DNA from: Paenibacillus foliorum
GTDB taxonomy: Bacteria; Bacillota; Bacilli; Paenibacillales; NBRC-103111
Direction: 5' to 3'
Length of the DNA: 64,000 nucleotides
Assembly: GCF_013141765.1 (NCBI RefSeq)
Contig: NZ_WHOD01000020.1
Span: forward strand, 1 to 64,000
Shown one piece after another: positions 36,908-44,581 of this stretch (position 1 is the first letter of the stretch; every line of letters starts with the position of its first letter). The translations under genes were made by a program, and so were the position numbers. Below the pieces are notes generated by a model. That model did no database searches and was not told the origin of the DNA. It was given only the letters and a program-made list of their open reading frames with translations.

Positions 36908-38176
36908 ATGGGAAGCAAACAACAGCGAGTGATCTTTTTAGCGGATTGTCAGAGCTTTTATGCAAGCGTAGAGAAAGCAGCTCACCCTGAGTACAAGGAT
37001 AAGCCGCTTGTAGTCGCCGGTGATCCCGCTAGACGCTCCGGAATTATTTTAGCGGCTTGTCCTATTGCAAAGGACTATGGCGTGACTACCGCGGAGCGGC
37101 TTGGGGAATCACTCTCCAAGTGTCCTGAGCTGATCATTGTCAAGCCAAGGATGCAAATGTACATCGACGTTTCGCTTAGGATCACAGAAATCTATGAATC
37201 CTTCACGGATCTGGTTGAACCCTTCAGCATTGACGAGCAGTTTTTGGACGTAACAAACTCTGTAGGGATGTTTGGTTCGCCTACTGAAATGGCCAAACAG
37301 ATCCAAACTCAAATTAAACTCGCCACAGGCGTCTTTTCCCGAGTGGGAATTTCATCAACAAAGATGCTCGCAAAGATGGCCTGTGACAATTTTGCAAAGA
37401 AGAACGCAGAGGGCATTTATATGATGCCCAAAGAAACTATATCAGAAGACCTTTGGAAGCAGCCGATTGAAAAGATGTTCGGGGTAGGGAGCCGGATGAA
37501 AAAGCACTTCTTCCAGCTTGGGATACACAGCATTGGGGATCTGGCCCAAACCCCTTTACCGAGGCTGAGAAGCTTGTTGAAGGCAAAATTCGGAAAAAAT
37601 GCTGATATTCATGCAGACCTGCTTTGGCAAACGGCCAATGGTATTGATGATAGCCGGGTAACCCCGAGCACGCATCGTGTGGCACCCAAATCTATAGGTC
37701 ATATGATGACTCTGCCACGAGATTACGTTACAGGGGAAGAGATCGATACGATACTCTTGGAATTAACTGAGGAAATATGCAGGGATGCACGACGTAAACG
37801 ATATATGGGTTCAACCGTGACGGTAGGATGTATGTGCAGTCCTTTCGATGCCCCCACAGGCTTCTCCAGGCAAATGACAATGCCGGATCCTACGAACAAC
37901 ACCGATACCGTTTATAAAGCAGCTCGCTCTTTATTCTATCGGTTCTGGGATGGTATGCCCGTTCGACGGGCAGGGGTGACTATAAGCGGTCTCGTCAAGG
38001 ACGAAGAGTACCAACTAACCATGTTTGATAATCAAGAGAGGCAGAGAGCATTAGAGAAGGCGACTGACTACATCAAGGACCGATTCGGTAGTGCAGCAAT
38101 TATCAGGGCTTCGTCTGCTGGGATAGCAGGGCAGGCACAGCACCGATCTCTCAAGATAGGAGGGCACTATAAATGA
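36908..38176 (+). CDS. Y-family DNA polymerase, UvrX/ImuB-like
   Basis: This 422-aa translesion polymerase has the catalytic DCQSFYASVE at residues ~13-22 and SIDEQFLDV at ~107-115. The little-finger region starts near TVTVGCMC. It is close to the UvrX/YqjW group of Bacilli. It would copy damaged DNA with low fidelity under SOS conditions, in line with the LexA box upstream. Its stop overlaps the next start (ATGA). Confidence 0.9.
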   Translation: MGSKQQRVIFLADCQSFYASVEKAAHPEYKDKPLVVAGDPARRSGIILAACPIAKDYGVTTAERLGESLSKCPELIIVKPRMQMYIDVSLRITEIYESFTDLVEPFSIDEQFLDVTNSVGMFGSPTEMAKQIQTQIKLATGVFSRVGISSTKMLAKMACDNFAKKNAEGIYMMPKETISEDLWKQPIEKMFGVGSRMKKHFFQLGIHSIGDLAQTPLPRLRSLLKAKFGKNADIHADLLWQTANGIDDSRVTPSTHRVAPKSIGHMMTLPRDYVTGEEIDTILLELTEEICRDARRKRYMGSTVTVGCMCSPFDAPTGFSRQMTMPDPTNNTDTVYKAARSLFYRFWDGMPVRRAGVTISGLVKDEEYQLTMFDNQERQRALEKATDYIKDRFGSAAIIRASSAGIAGQAQHRSLKIGGHYK

Positions 38177-38673
38177 GTAAAAAGCTCGAAGGCAACGGAC
38201 GTTGGGAGTCGTCAAGAATGATGCTGCCGCAGCATAAGGAGGCTTTGATAAACCGACAAAACCCAGAGCCAGAATCAAAGCCAGTGCAAAAACCAACTGC
38301 TGAAGAACATGAGATGATACTGAATTCAATCCTTCTACCGATGATGCTAACAATGGTGGAGAGGAATGGGAAAGAATTCGAGGTATCAGCGAACATGCTG
38401 AAAAGATATTATGTAGCAGCCACCCAAATTCTCATGCAAAGGATTCATTCGGAAATAGTTAAGAACAGGAATGAGTTGAAGGCAAGGAAAATAAAGGTGT
38501 TTGAAGATGCGCGTCCGGATGATGATCTGCACTATAAATATCTGTGCCGCGGATACGAGTATCCGTTTGCGATCATGAGAGATGTAGTGAAATCCAGGAT
38601 TAGCATTATGATGGGGGAGTTCGTAAAGGCTTTACTTAATGAAATGAGGGAGCGGCCCGACATGTCCCATTAA
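38173..38673 (+). CDS. YolD-headed protein with an unrelated C-terminal domain
   Basis: This 166-aa protein begins EGNGRWESSRMMLPQHKEALI, the conserved N-terminus of YolD, a usual partner of UvrX-type polymerases. The YolD beta domain does not follow. Residues ~45-166 are instead a helical, charged region (KRYYVAATQILMQRIHSEIVKN, then FAIMRDVVKSRISIMMGEFVKALL). It overlaps the polymerase gene by 4 bp, so translation is coupled. It may tether or regulate the polymerase; the C-terminal domain is unrecognised. Confidence 0.75.
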   Translation: MSKKLEGNGRWESSRMMLPQHKEALINRQNPEPESKPVQKPTAEEHEMILNSILLPMMLTMVERNGKEFEVSANMLKRYYVAATQILMQRIHSEIVKNRNELKARKIKVFEDARPDDDLHYKYLCRGYEYPFAIMRDVVKSRISIMMGEFVKALLNEMRERPDMSH

Positions 38674-38913
38674 GTTATTTAACGCAAACATAGCTTAGCC
38701 ATAAGTGATGCCGGTCCCTGCTTGATTCTAGGCGGGGACTCATTGACACTGTTCACAGGTAAGATGGGTATGAGGCATTGAACATAACTTTTCACGTTAG
38801 GTTCACATCTTCTTTTTCTCGGAGTGTTATTTAGTACTTGGGGCTTGCTAATTGATATCTTCTGTATCATAATAGGTAGTCTAGAAATTGATGCAGGGAG
38901 ATCTGATTGAAAA

Positions 38914-39141
38914 ATGGCAACCACGACTTTAGATGAGGAACAGAAGCAAGAATTGGAACAAATAGAAATTTGGAAGTGTAAGCAGCCTGAGTGCAAAGCA
39001 TGGACACGTAAGGAATTTATTAAGGAAGAATTGCCTGATTGTCCTTTATGTAAAAATCCGATGGTACGGAGCTATAAGCATGTGCCGGTTGTAAATAAAA
39101 AAGGTAACAAAAAGTTTCTTGTAGGCAAGGGACGCGCTTAA
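38914..39141 (+). CDS. ydjO: YdjO-family cold-inducible protein, zinc ribbon
   Basis: This 75-aa protein matches the YdjO pattern. TTTLDEEQKQELEQIEIWKCK is followed by a zinc ribbon formed by C-x4-C (WKCKQPECKAW) and C-x2-C (CPLCK), then a basic tail. In Bacillus it is reported as cold-induced; its molecular role is not known. GGGAGATCTGATTGAAAA precedes ATG 38914. It is monocistronic with its own terminator. Confidence 0.85.
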   Translation: MATTTLDEEQKQELEQIEIWKCKQPECKAWTRKEFIKEELPDCPLCKNPMVRSYKHVPVVNKKGNKKFLVGKGRA

Positions 39142-39170
39142 AAACAATATAGCAGGAATTATAGGGAAGG

Positions 39171-39193
39171 GCTGCCGTGACGCAGCTTTTTTT
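39171..39193 (+). terminator. Terminator after ydjO
   Basis: GCTGC and GCAGC around CGTGAC are followed by TTTTTTT. Confidence 0.75.
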
Positions 39194-39242
39194 GTCATAT
39201 ATGAAAATTTGAAATTTTTACGTACTGAGGCGTTGTAGGGTA

Positions 39243-40223
39243 CTATAACTTATAAGCCTTAACCCAAGCGTCAAGAAACTTGAGCTTTCGGTCAAAATAG
39301 CTGTCGTCTTGCCAAGCGCCCCAGATGGCGCTGTTCCCCGTATGCAGCCCCATCAACCATATTTGCCTTACTGCTACGAAGATTGGAATCGCTTCGAGAT
39401 CAGACTCTTTTAGAGGACGTTCCTTCACATACGCATCGAGAAAAGCATCCCAGCATTCATCCTTAAATTCCTCCTGCTTAGTGCGGGATTCGACTCGGCA
39501 CCATAGAAAAACAGAGAGATCATAGGAGCGCCATCCCTTGCCACAGCAGTCTAGATCGAAATGTGTCAGTGTTTCGGCATCTGTGTAATGAACGTTCCAG
39601 CCATGTAAATCTCCGTGACAAGCTCCCCAATCGAGGGTATCTTCAGGAAATGCATCGAGATAGCCCTTTAAACGGCTGGACACTTCCTGTACAAATGCAT
39701 AATCATCCGGGCGATGCCGCAAAAAAGGGAGGGTGTGCTGAACAGGTTCGTCAAGCAGATGCTTCGTATCGAGCAAAAAACGACTGTGAAGCGGCACGTA
39801 CTCGTCTGCAGCACGGTGCAGGAGGGCGATTGATCGTCCATACATTCGACTCGTATCCGTATCGACTTTCGTCTTTCCTTGGGCGAATGTGAACAATACC
39901 GCGTACCGCAATCCCTCCGGCGCTTCCAGCTCTGTCAGCCACGCGCCGTCAAGTCGTGGAATCGGTATTGAAACTGGAATATTACGGCGATGCAAATGGA
40001 CCAGGAAATCCAGTTCATAGAGGATATCCGATTCCGAGCGCCATTGATGTTTATAGATGCGTAGAACGAATGACTCTCGATCTGTTTCGACTATGTAGGT
40101 ATCGTTGAGGCCGTTTAAAACAAATCGGCTTGAGATGGGAGTCCCTATGTCGTAGAGCTTAGCGATGATGTTGAATAGCTCCTCTTTTCGGAACACGGTA
40201 TGCAGAGCAGGAATATGGACCAT
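39243..40223 (-). CDS. APH-fold phosphotransferase (homoserine-kinase-like/YihE type)
   Basis: This 326-aa small-molecule kinase has the intact catalytic loop CHGDLHGWN (HxDxxxxN) and DLDCCGKG as metal-binding motif. It is cytoplasmic and monocistronic. Unlike the other kinase-fold gene at 15352-16374, all catalytic residues are conserved. Family members phosphorylate choline, homoserine, methylthioribose or protein Ser/Thr; the substrate cannot be told. Confidence 0.82.
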   Translation of the reverse strand: MVHIPALHTVFRKEELFNIIAKLYDIGTPISSRFVLNGLNDTYIVETDRESFVLRIYKHQWRSESDILYELDFLVHLHRRNIPVSIPIPRLDGAWLTELEAPEGLRYAVLFTFAQGKTKVDTDTSRMYGRSIALLHRAADEYVPLHSRFLLDTKHLLDEPVQHTLPFLRHRPDDYAFVQEVSSRLKGYLDAFPEDTLDWGACHGDLHGWNVHYTDAETLTHFDLDCCGKGWRSYDLSVFLWCRVESRTKQEEFKDECWDAFLDAYVKERPLKESDLEAIPIFVAVRQIWLMGLHTGNSAIWGAWQDDSYFDRKLKFLDAWVKAYKL

Positions 40224-40449
40224 GGTTGTATCTTCCTTTCAGCCACTAAAGGGGTAGTGCATCGTTATCCTATCTCATATGGAATAAAAAGGGAATGTAA
40301 ATGATGGCTATATTAGAATAGGCAGGAAGTAAGCTGCAATCCATTAAGGCTGAGATCGGGTCGTCTGAGATTGGGGTAGGGGGAATCCAGTATGTTAAAG
40401 GTGACTGCCTTTATCCGATAAAATAAACAAAATGGCCGCATAGCAGGCA

Positions 40450-40626
40450 TTATTCATTCCATGATTTTGGTTTCACTTTGATATTCTGGCGCAAATCTAT
40501 TTTCTGCCACCATTTTCGCTGACGCTTATTCTCTTGGTAGGTTCTTAGCTGCTGCATGATGAGTTTGGCGCGGTCTTCATCTTGGTACTTTACTCGTAGT
40601 TCATTGTAGAAGTTATTGGTCTCCAT
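40450..40626 (-). CDS. Small hypothetical protein, charged
   Basis: ATG 40626 follows CAGGTGATACC and gives 58 aa (METNNFYNELRVKYQDEDRAKLIM...). It is highly charged and helical, with RQRKWWQK near the centre. There is no signal, membrane span or recognised family. It is monocistronic. Confidence 0.55.
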   Translation of the reverse strand: METNNFYNELRVKYQDEDRAKLIMQQLRTYQENKRQRKWWQKIDLRQNIKVKPKSWNE

Positions 40627-40834
40627 GGTATCACCTGCTGTTATATTTTTGATTTGCAACGCAAATCATCCCAGATCCAGAACGTTAGTTCCTATCATAT
40701 AATATACAACAAGGATCGCGCAATGTAAAAATGGTAATGTTCAAGCAAATTGTGCTGCCGTTTCGCATTAATAGGAGGCATCATTGCCTTAAGAGAGGTG
40801 AGGGATATTGACAGTTCACCCTGCATAGGGGTGG

Positions 40835-41782
40835 CTAGTCAAGGTTGCACTGCTCAATCCACAGGGTGCGCTTCGTTCTCATTCCTGCTAGTGCCGACTC
40901 GGCGACAGAACACTCCGTTTGGAGCTGGCTCACAATGATGCGTATCTGATGAATCGCCTTGAGAACTTGATCTTGAGCTTTTTGGATTCGACCTTGGACG
41001 ACCCAATCGGTAATCAGTCCATCGAACCAATAATCGGCCATCTTCAGCAGTCCGCTTATTTCAATTTCAATGTCCACGCTTCGCTTCAAATCAGCCAGCT
41101 CATCGCGGAAATTCAGCAACAGACGGTTTGCATTATGAATATACTGTTTCGCATCATCCACATGGTTGTGTTTCAGATGTGTACTGATAGTACCGCCGCC
41201 CAGCATGTCCCACTTCCCCCAATTTTCCGCTTTCTCCAGACTTGCAGAAGCATCCTCCAGGGAAGTCAGCACACGCCGTCCGGCGGTCAATGCTTCAAGG
41301 AGTTCTTTGACAAGAACGGTCTGATCCGAGATCTGCCCATCCATCTCTGCCAGCAGGTTAGCGGAGGATGAAGATTCGCTGCGCAGGACGGATTCTATCT
41401 CAGCCATGAGCTTCTCGTACTCATGCTCTGCGTTGCGGTAGTCCGTGAGATCGTTGCCGACTTGTTCCAAGCCAGCTTCCAGGTCCGTGAGCACCTGCTT
41501 CGCCTCCTGCAGCTTGAGTGCGGCAGCCAGCGCTTGCTGACGCTCCATCTCCAGCTGTTCTTCTTTGCTGCGAAGAATCGTGTGAAACAGGTTCGCAAGA
41601 GACATCCGCGTCAATTTGTCCACATCCAATTGCTCCGATTCCAATTGCAGCTCGAGCTGTATGATGAGCCGCTCCTGCTTGCGAGATTCTTTCAGCAGCT
41701 CCTCTTTTCGGCGTTCCGCCTTGTGAAGGCGGAATTTCCGTTCCTTCGCATCCATTAATCGGTAGTGCAATGAGTCTGGCAT
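40835..41782 (-). CDS. Coiled-coil protein of unknown function
   Basis: ATG 41782 (MPDSLHYRLMDAKERK) follows GGAGGATTCCCC and gives 315 aa. Residues ~10-190 are almost continuous coiled coil rich in Glu, Leu, Gln and Lys. A short globular region around residues 190-260 (AENWGKWDMLGGGTISTHLKHNHVDDAKQY) is followed by more helix. There is no signal or membrane span. It may be a structural or scaffold protein. Confidence 0.72.
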   Translation of the reverse strand: MPDSLHYRLMDAKERKFRLHKAERRKEELLKESRKQERLIIQLELQLESEQLDVDKLTRMSLANLFHTILRSKEEQLEMERQQALAAALKLQEAKQVLTDLEAGLEQVGNDLTDYRNAEHEYEKLMAEIESVLRSESSSSANLLAEMDGQISDQTVLVKELLEALTAGRRVLTSLEDASASLEKAENWGKWDMLGGGTISTHLKHNHVDDAKQYIHNANRLLLNFRDELADLKRSVDIEIEISGLLKMADYWFDGLITDWVVQGRIQKAQDQVLKAIHQIRIIVSQLQTECSVAESALAGMRTKRTLWIEQCNLD

Positions 41783-41892
41783 GGGGAATCCTCCATTTTC
41801 TTTTTTTGTAAATAGCCTTATTTTCATTACGCAAGCTTTGCATTTCGGTTTCTTATAGTTAAATTACAAATAGACTAGCCCGAAAAATGTGC

Positions 41893-41923
41893 TTGACTTA
41901 GAGTTTACTCTAACCGATACAAT
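41893..41923 (+). promoter_or_regulatory. MerR-type promoter and operator
   Basis: TTGACT (41893-41898) and TACAAT (41918-41923) are separated by 19 bases. The palindrome TTAGAGTTTACTCTAA (41898-41913) fills the spacer. Overlong spacers with a central palindrome are the hallmark of promoters activated by MerR proteins, and a MerR gene lies in the operon. Confidence 0.8.
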
Positions 41924-41959
41924 ACCATTATCAGGTATCCAGTTGGAGGAGAATGGCTT

Positions 41960-42970
41960 ATGTTAAACACACGTGTCGTTGTAACCCAGTATGGAGGTTC
42001 GGAAGTTCTTAATACAATAGTGGAGCCGCTTCGTATGCCGCAAAAGGGAGAACTCCGCATTAAGGTTCAGAGTGCTGGAGTCGCTCTTGCTGATATTATG
42101 AGAAGAGAGGGCGTATATCCGCTATCGCCAACGCCTCCGTTCACACCGGGATATGATATTGTTGGAGTTGTGGACGAATTGGGAGAAGGGATGCGACAGT
42201 ATTCCAAAGGGGAGCGGGTCGGTGCCTTTTTTGATGGCACAGGCGGTTATTCAGCGTATGTGTATGCAACGCCGAAGGATATATTCCCTGTCCCTGAGTC
42301 TATCGATGCCGCGCAAGCTGTTGCGGTTATTCTCAACTATGTAACAGCTTATCAAATGCTTCACCGTATTGCCAAGGTTTCCGAGGGGGAGAACATTCTG
42401 ATCCATGGAGCAAGTGGTGGTGTAGGATCCGCGCTGCTAGAGCTTGGAAAGCTGGCAAATGTAAATATGTTCGGCACAGCCTCCTTAGGCAAGCACTCTA
42501 GCGTTTCACAATTTGGAGCAACGCCGATCGACTATCGAAATGACGATTTTGTCCAAGTGCTCGATCGTTTGGTGCCTGAAGGAATGGATGCAGTGTTTGA
42601 TCCAGTAGGGGGAGCGAATTGGCAGCGATCCTTTCAAACCTTAGGTAAGAAGGGGCGGTTTGTCGGTTACGGCTACACCTCTGTTTTGGGAAATGCGAAT
42701 CGCGATAATTGGGTGAACGATTGGTCTGTTTTATCGGAGACTAAACAAACGGATAAAGGAAACCCTGCTTTTTTATATAGTATTACAGCTTTAAGAAAAG
42801 AGAATCCAGATTGGTTCAGGGAGGATGTGGGTCTACTCTTCTCGTTGTTGGAGCAAGGGAAAATAAATCCAGCGATTTCTCACCGAATTCCGTTGTCTGA
42901 AGCGGCATATGCGCAGCAGCTGCTTGAAAAATCGTTATCTATTGGGAAGGTTGTTCTTATTGGTTTATAA
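41960..42970 (+). CDS. Medium-chain dehydrogenase/reductase (quinone oxidoreductase-like)
   Basis: This 336-aa NADPH-dependent enzyme of the zeta-crystallin/QOR group has the Rossmann motif HGASGGVGSALLELG at ~149-163. The N-terminal GroES-like fold includes PFTPGYDIVGVVDELG. No zinc ligands of classic alcohol dehydrogenases are seen. GGAGGAGAATGGCTT precedes ATG 41960. It is first in a three-gene operon with MerR and SDR genes, suggesting a response to reactive electrophiles or quinones. Confidence 0.88.
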   Translation: MLNTRVVVTQYGGSEVLNTIVEPLRMPQKGELRIKVQSAGVALADIMRREGVYPLSPTPPFTPGYDIVGVVDELGEGMRQYSKGERVGAFFDGTGGYSAYVYATPKDIFPVPESIDAAQAVAVILNYVTAYQMLHRIAKVSEGENILIHGASGGVGSALLELGKLANVNMFGTASLGKHSSVSQFGATPIDYRNDDFVQVLDRLVPEGMDAVFDPVGGANWQRSFQTLGKKGRFVGYGYTSVLGNANRDNWVNDWSVLSETKQTDKGNPAFLYSITALRKENPDWFREDVGLLFSLLEQGKINPAISHRIPLSEAAYAQQLLEKSLSIGKVVLIGL

Positions 42971-42990
42971 AAAGGAAGGAGGAATCCCTC

Positions 42991-43410
42991 ATGTACTCAA
43001 TCGGAGAAGCATCGAAGCTGACGGGGATTACGGCATTTACTCTTAGATATTACGAAAAGATAGGCGTTCTTCCTGAGCCTAGTCGTCAAGACGGAATACG
43101 ACGTTATGACGATCAGGATCTCGTATTTATTAGGTTCATTCACGGACTAAAGCAGACGGGGATGAGCTTGGAGAGCATTGTAGCTTTTACAAAGGACGGT
43201 TGTATTCTCTCCCTTAACGATCAGGATATAGACATTAGCGGCTCGCTACAGGACAGAATCAATATGCTTGCCGAGCATGTCGATCAATTGGAGCAGCAAA
43301 TCAAGCATCTGGAAACGGTAAAGGCGATTGCACAGGAAAAAAGCCTATTCTATTCGAATATGTTGAAAGAGCAAGCATTCAAGAAGGTCAAACCAAATGT
43401 TAACCATTAA
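42991..43410 (+). CDS. MerR-family transcriptional regulator
   Basis: This 139-aa regulator has MYSIGEASKLTGITAFTLRYYEKIGVLPEPSR, the standard MerR helix-turn-helix and wing. A dimerisation coiled coil (LAEHVDQLEQQIKHLETVKAIA) follows. There are no Cys ligands for a metal at the C-terminus, so it probably senses an organic or redox signal. It lies 20 bases after the oxidoreductase and probably activates the promoter at 41893. Confidence 0.92.
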   Translation: MYSIGEASKLTGITAFTLRYYEKIGVLPEPSRQDGIRRYDDQDLVFIRFIHGLKQTGMSLESIVAFTKDGCILSLNDQDIDISGSLQDRINMLAEHVDQLEQQIKHLETVKAIAQEKSLFYSNMLKEQAFKKVKPNVNH

Positions 43411-43425
43411 AAGGAGGAGAGTTGA

Positions 43426-44226
43426 ATGAACTTAGGACTTGCCGGTAAAATAGCTATTGTCACAGGGGCAAGTGCAGGGATTGGATTTGCCTGCTCTAAA
43501 GCACTGTTCGAGGAGGGGGCATCTGTCGTAATGGTTGCGCGGGATGCTGACCGCATGCAGCAAGCTGCTGCAGCAATTTGTGAGGGATATCCTGCTGGGG
43601 ATCCTTCACGTATCGTCACAGTGAATGGCGATATGCGCGAGGTGGAGACGGTTAAGCAAGTGGTATCCACTGCGTTGGAACGTTTTGGCCGCATTGATAT
43701 ATTAATTAATAATGCAGGGTCAGCGAGGGCTGGTTCGTTTTTCGAGCTGCCGGAGGAAGCATTTATGGATGCATGGAGCTTGAAGCTGCTTGGATACATT
43801 CGTATGGTAAAGGAAGCAGCGCCCCATATGATTCAACAGCGTGATGGCCGCATCGTCAACATTGTTGGTGGGGCAGGGCGTACACCGAACCCAACGTTCC
43901 TTGCAGGCAGTACGGCCAACGCGGCTCTGCTCAACTTCACAAGAGGGGTCTCGAAGGAATTAGCTAAATCTAATGTAAGAATTAACGCGATTTCACCTGG
44001 GGTGACTGCTACAGAGCGGGCGGAGAGGTTGGCCGAGCAGCATGCAGAGGCTAAGGGAGTTACCATCGATACCCAAAAAGCGGAGATGAATTCAGCTATT
44101 CCGCTCGGACACATGGTAGATCCGGCTGAGATTGCGGCGATGGCGCTCCTGCTCGTTTCCAATCGAGTACCTTCGATTACAGGTACGGAAATTGTTATTG
44201 ACGGCGGACAGCAGCCCGGTGTTTAA
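43426..44226 (+). CDS. SDR-family oxidoreductase
   Basis: This 266-aa short-chain dehydrogenase has TGASAGIGFACSK and NNAGSA. The usual active-site Tyr-x-x-x-Lys is not present: the position reads LAGSTANAALLNF, so Tyr and Lys are replaced while the preceding Gly-rich strand is kept. This divergent-SDR pattern is seen in some 7-alpha-HSDH-like and FabI-like proteins. AAAGGAGGAGAGTTGA precedes ATG 43426. It is last in the MerR-controlled operon. Confidence 0.85.
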   Translation: MNLGLAGKIAIVTGASAGIGFACSKALFEEGASVVMVARDADRMQQAAAAICEGYPAGDPSRIVTVNGDMREVETVKQVVSTALERFGRIDILINNAGSARAGSFFELPEEAFMDAWSLKLLGYIRMVKEAAPHMIQQRDGRIVNIVGGAGRTPNPTFLAGSTANAALLNFTRGVSKELAKSNVRINAISPGVTATERAERLAEQHAEAKGVTIDTQKAEMNSAIPLGHMVDPAEIAAMALLLVSNRVPSITGTEIVIDGGQQPGV

Positions 44227-44231
44227 AATGA

Positions 44232-44262
44232 TTGACAGCTAAACCAATTCCTTGTGAAATAC
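44232..44262 (+). promoter_or_regulatory. Candidate promoter of the ABC-F leader
   Basis: TTGACA (44232-44237) is followed at 17 bases by TGAAAT (44255-44260). The -10 is weak, so this is tentative. Confidence 0.35.
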
Positions 44263-44332
44263 TGTTGGAGATTGCAAAGGACCTATGTTTCATGCTAAAG
44301 TTAAGGTAATTATTTACAAGGAGGTGAGGTAG

Positions 44333-44476
44333 GTGAATCACGAGATGGTGAACAACCGTATTAGCCAGCTGCCGATTGCTATGGCTGGCCTCGTTCATGC
44401 TTTTTCATACAAGGGGAGAAGTCTGTCCGTTAGTACCTATACGTTGTTACCATTCGCGAGAAGATGCCTACCTTAA
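44333..44476 (+). CDS. Leader peptide, 47 aa, upstream of the ABC-F gene
   Basis: GTG 44333 follows AAGGAGGTGAGGTAG, a very strong ribosome site. The frame encodes MNHEMVNNRISQLPIAMAG and continues to LLPFARRCLP before TAA. It has no recognised domain. A terminator hairpin lies 25 bases after it and the ABC-F start 105 bases after it. This is the arrangement of antibiotic-inducible ABC-F genes whose leader translation controls attenuation. Confidence 0.6.
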   Translation: MNHEMVNNRISQLPIAMAGLVHAFSYKGRSLSVSTYTLLPFARRCLP

Positions 44477-44501
44477 CCGATACGGATTGTTGTATCATTC
44501 G

Positions 44502-44535
44502 AAGGGTCGCGGCTTGCTGCTGCGGCTCTTTTTTG
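44502..44535 (+). terminator. Attenuator-like terminator before the ABC-F gene
   Basis: AGGGTCGC pairs with GCGGCTCT around a GC-rich loop and is followed by TTTTTTG. It lies between the leader ORF and the gene, not after the gene. Confidence 0.6.
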
Positions 44536-44581
44536 TCGTTCGGATAGCGGATAGGATCTTCATCTTTAGGAGGATCTTTAC

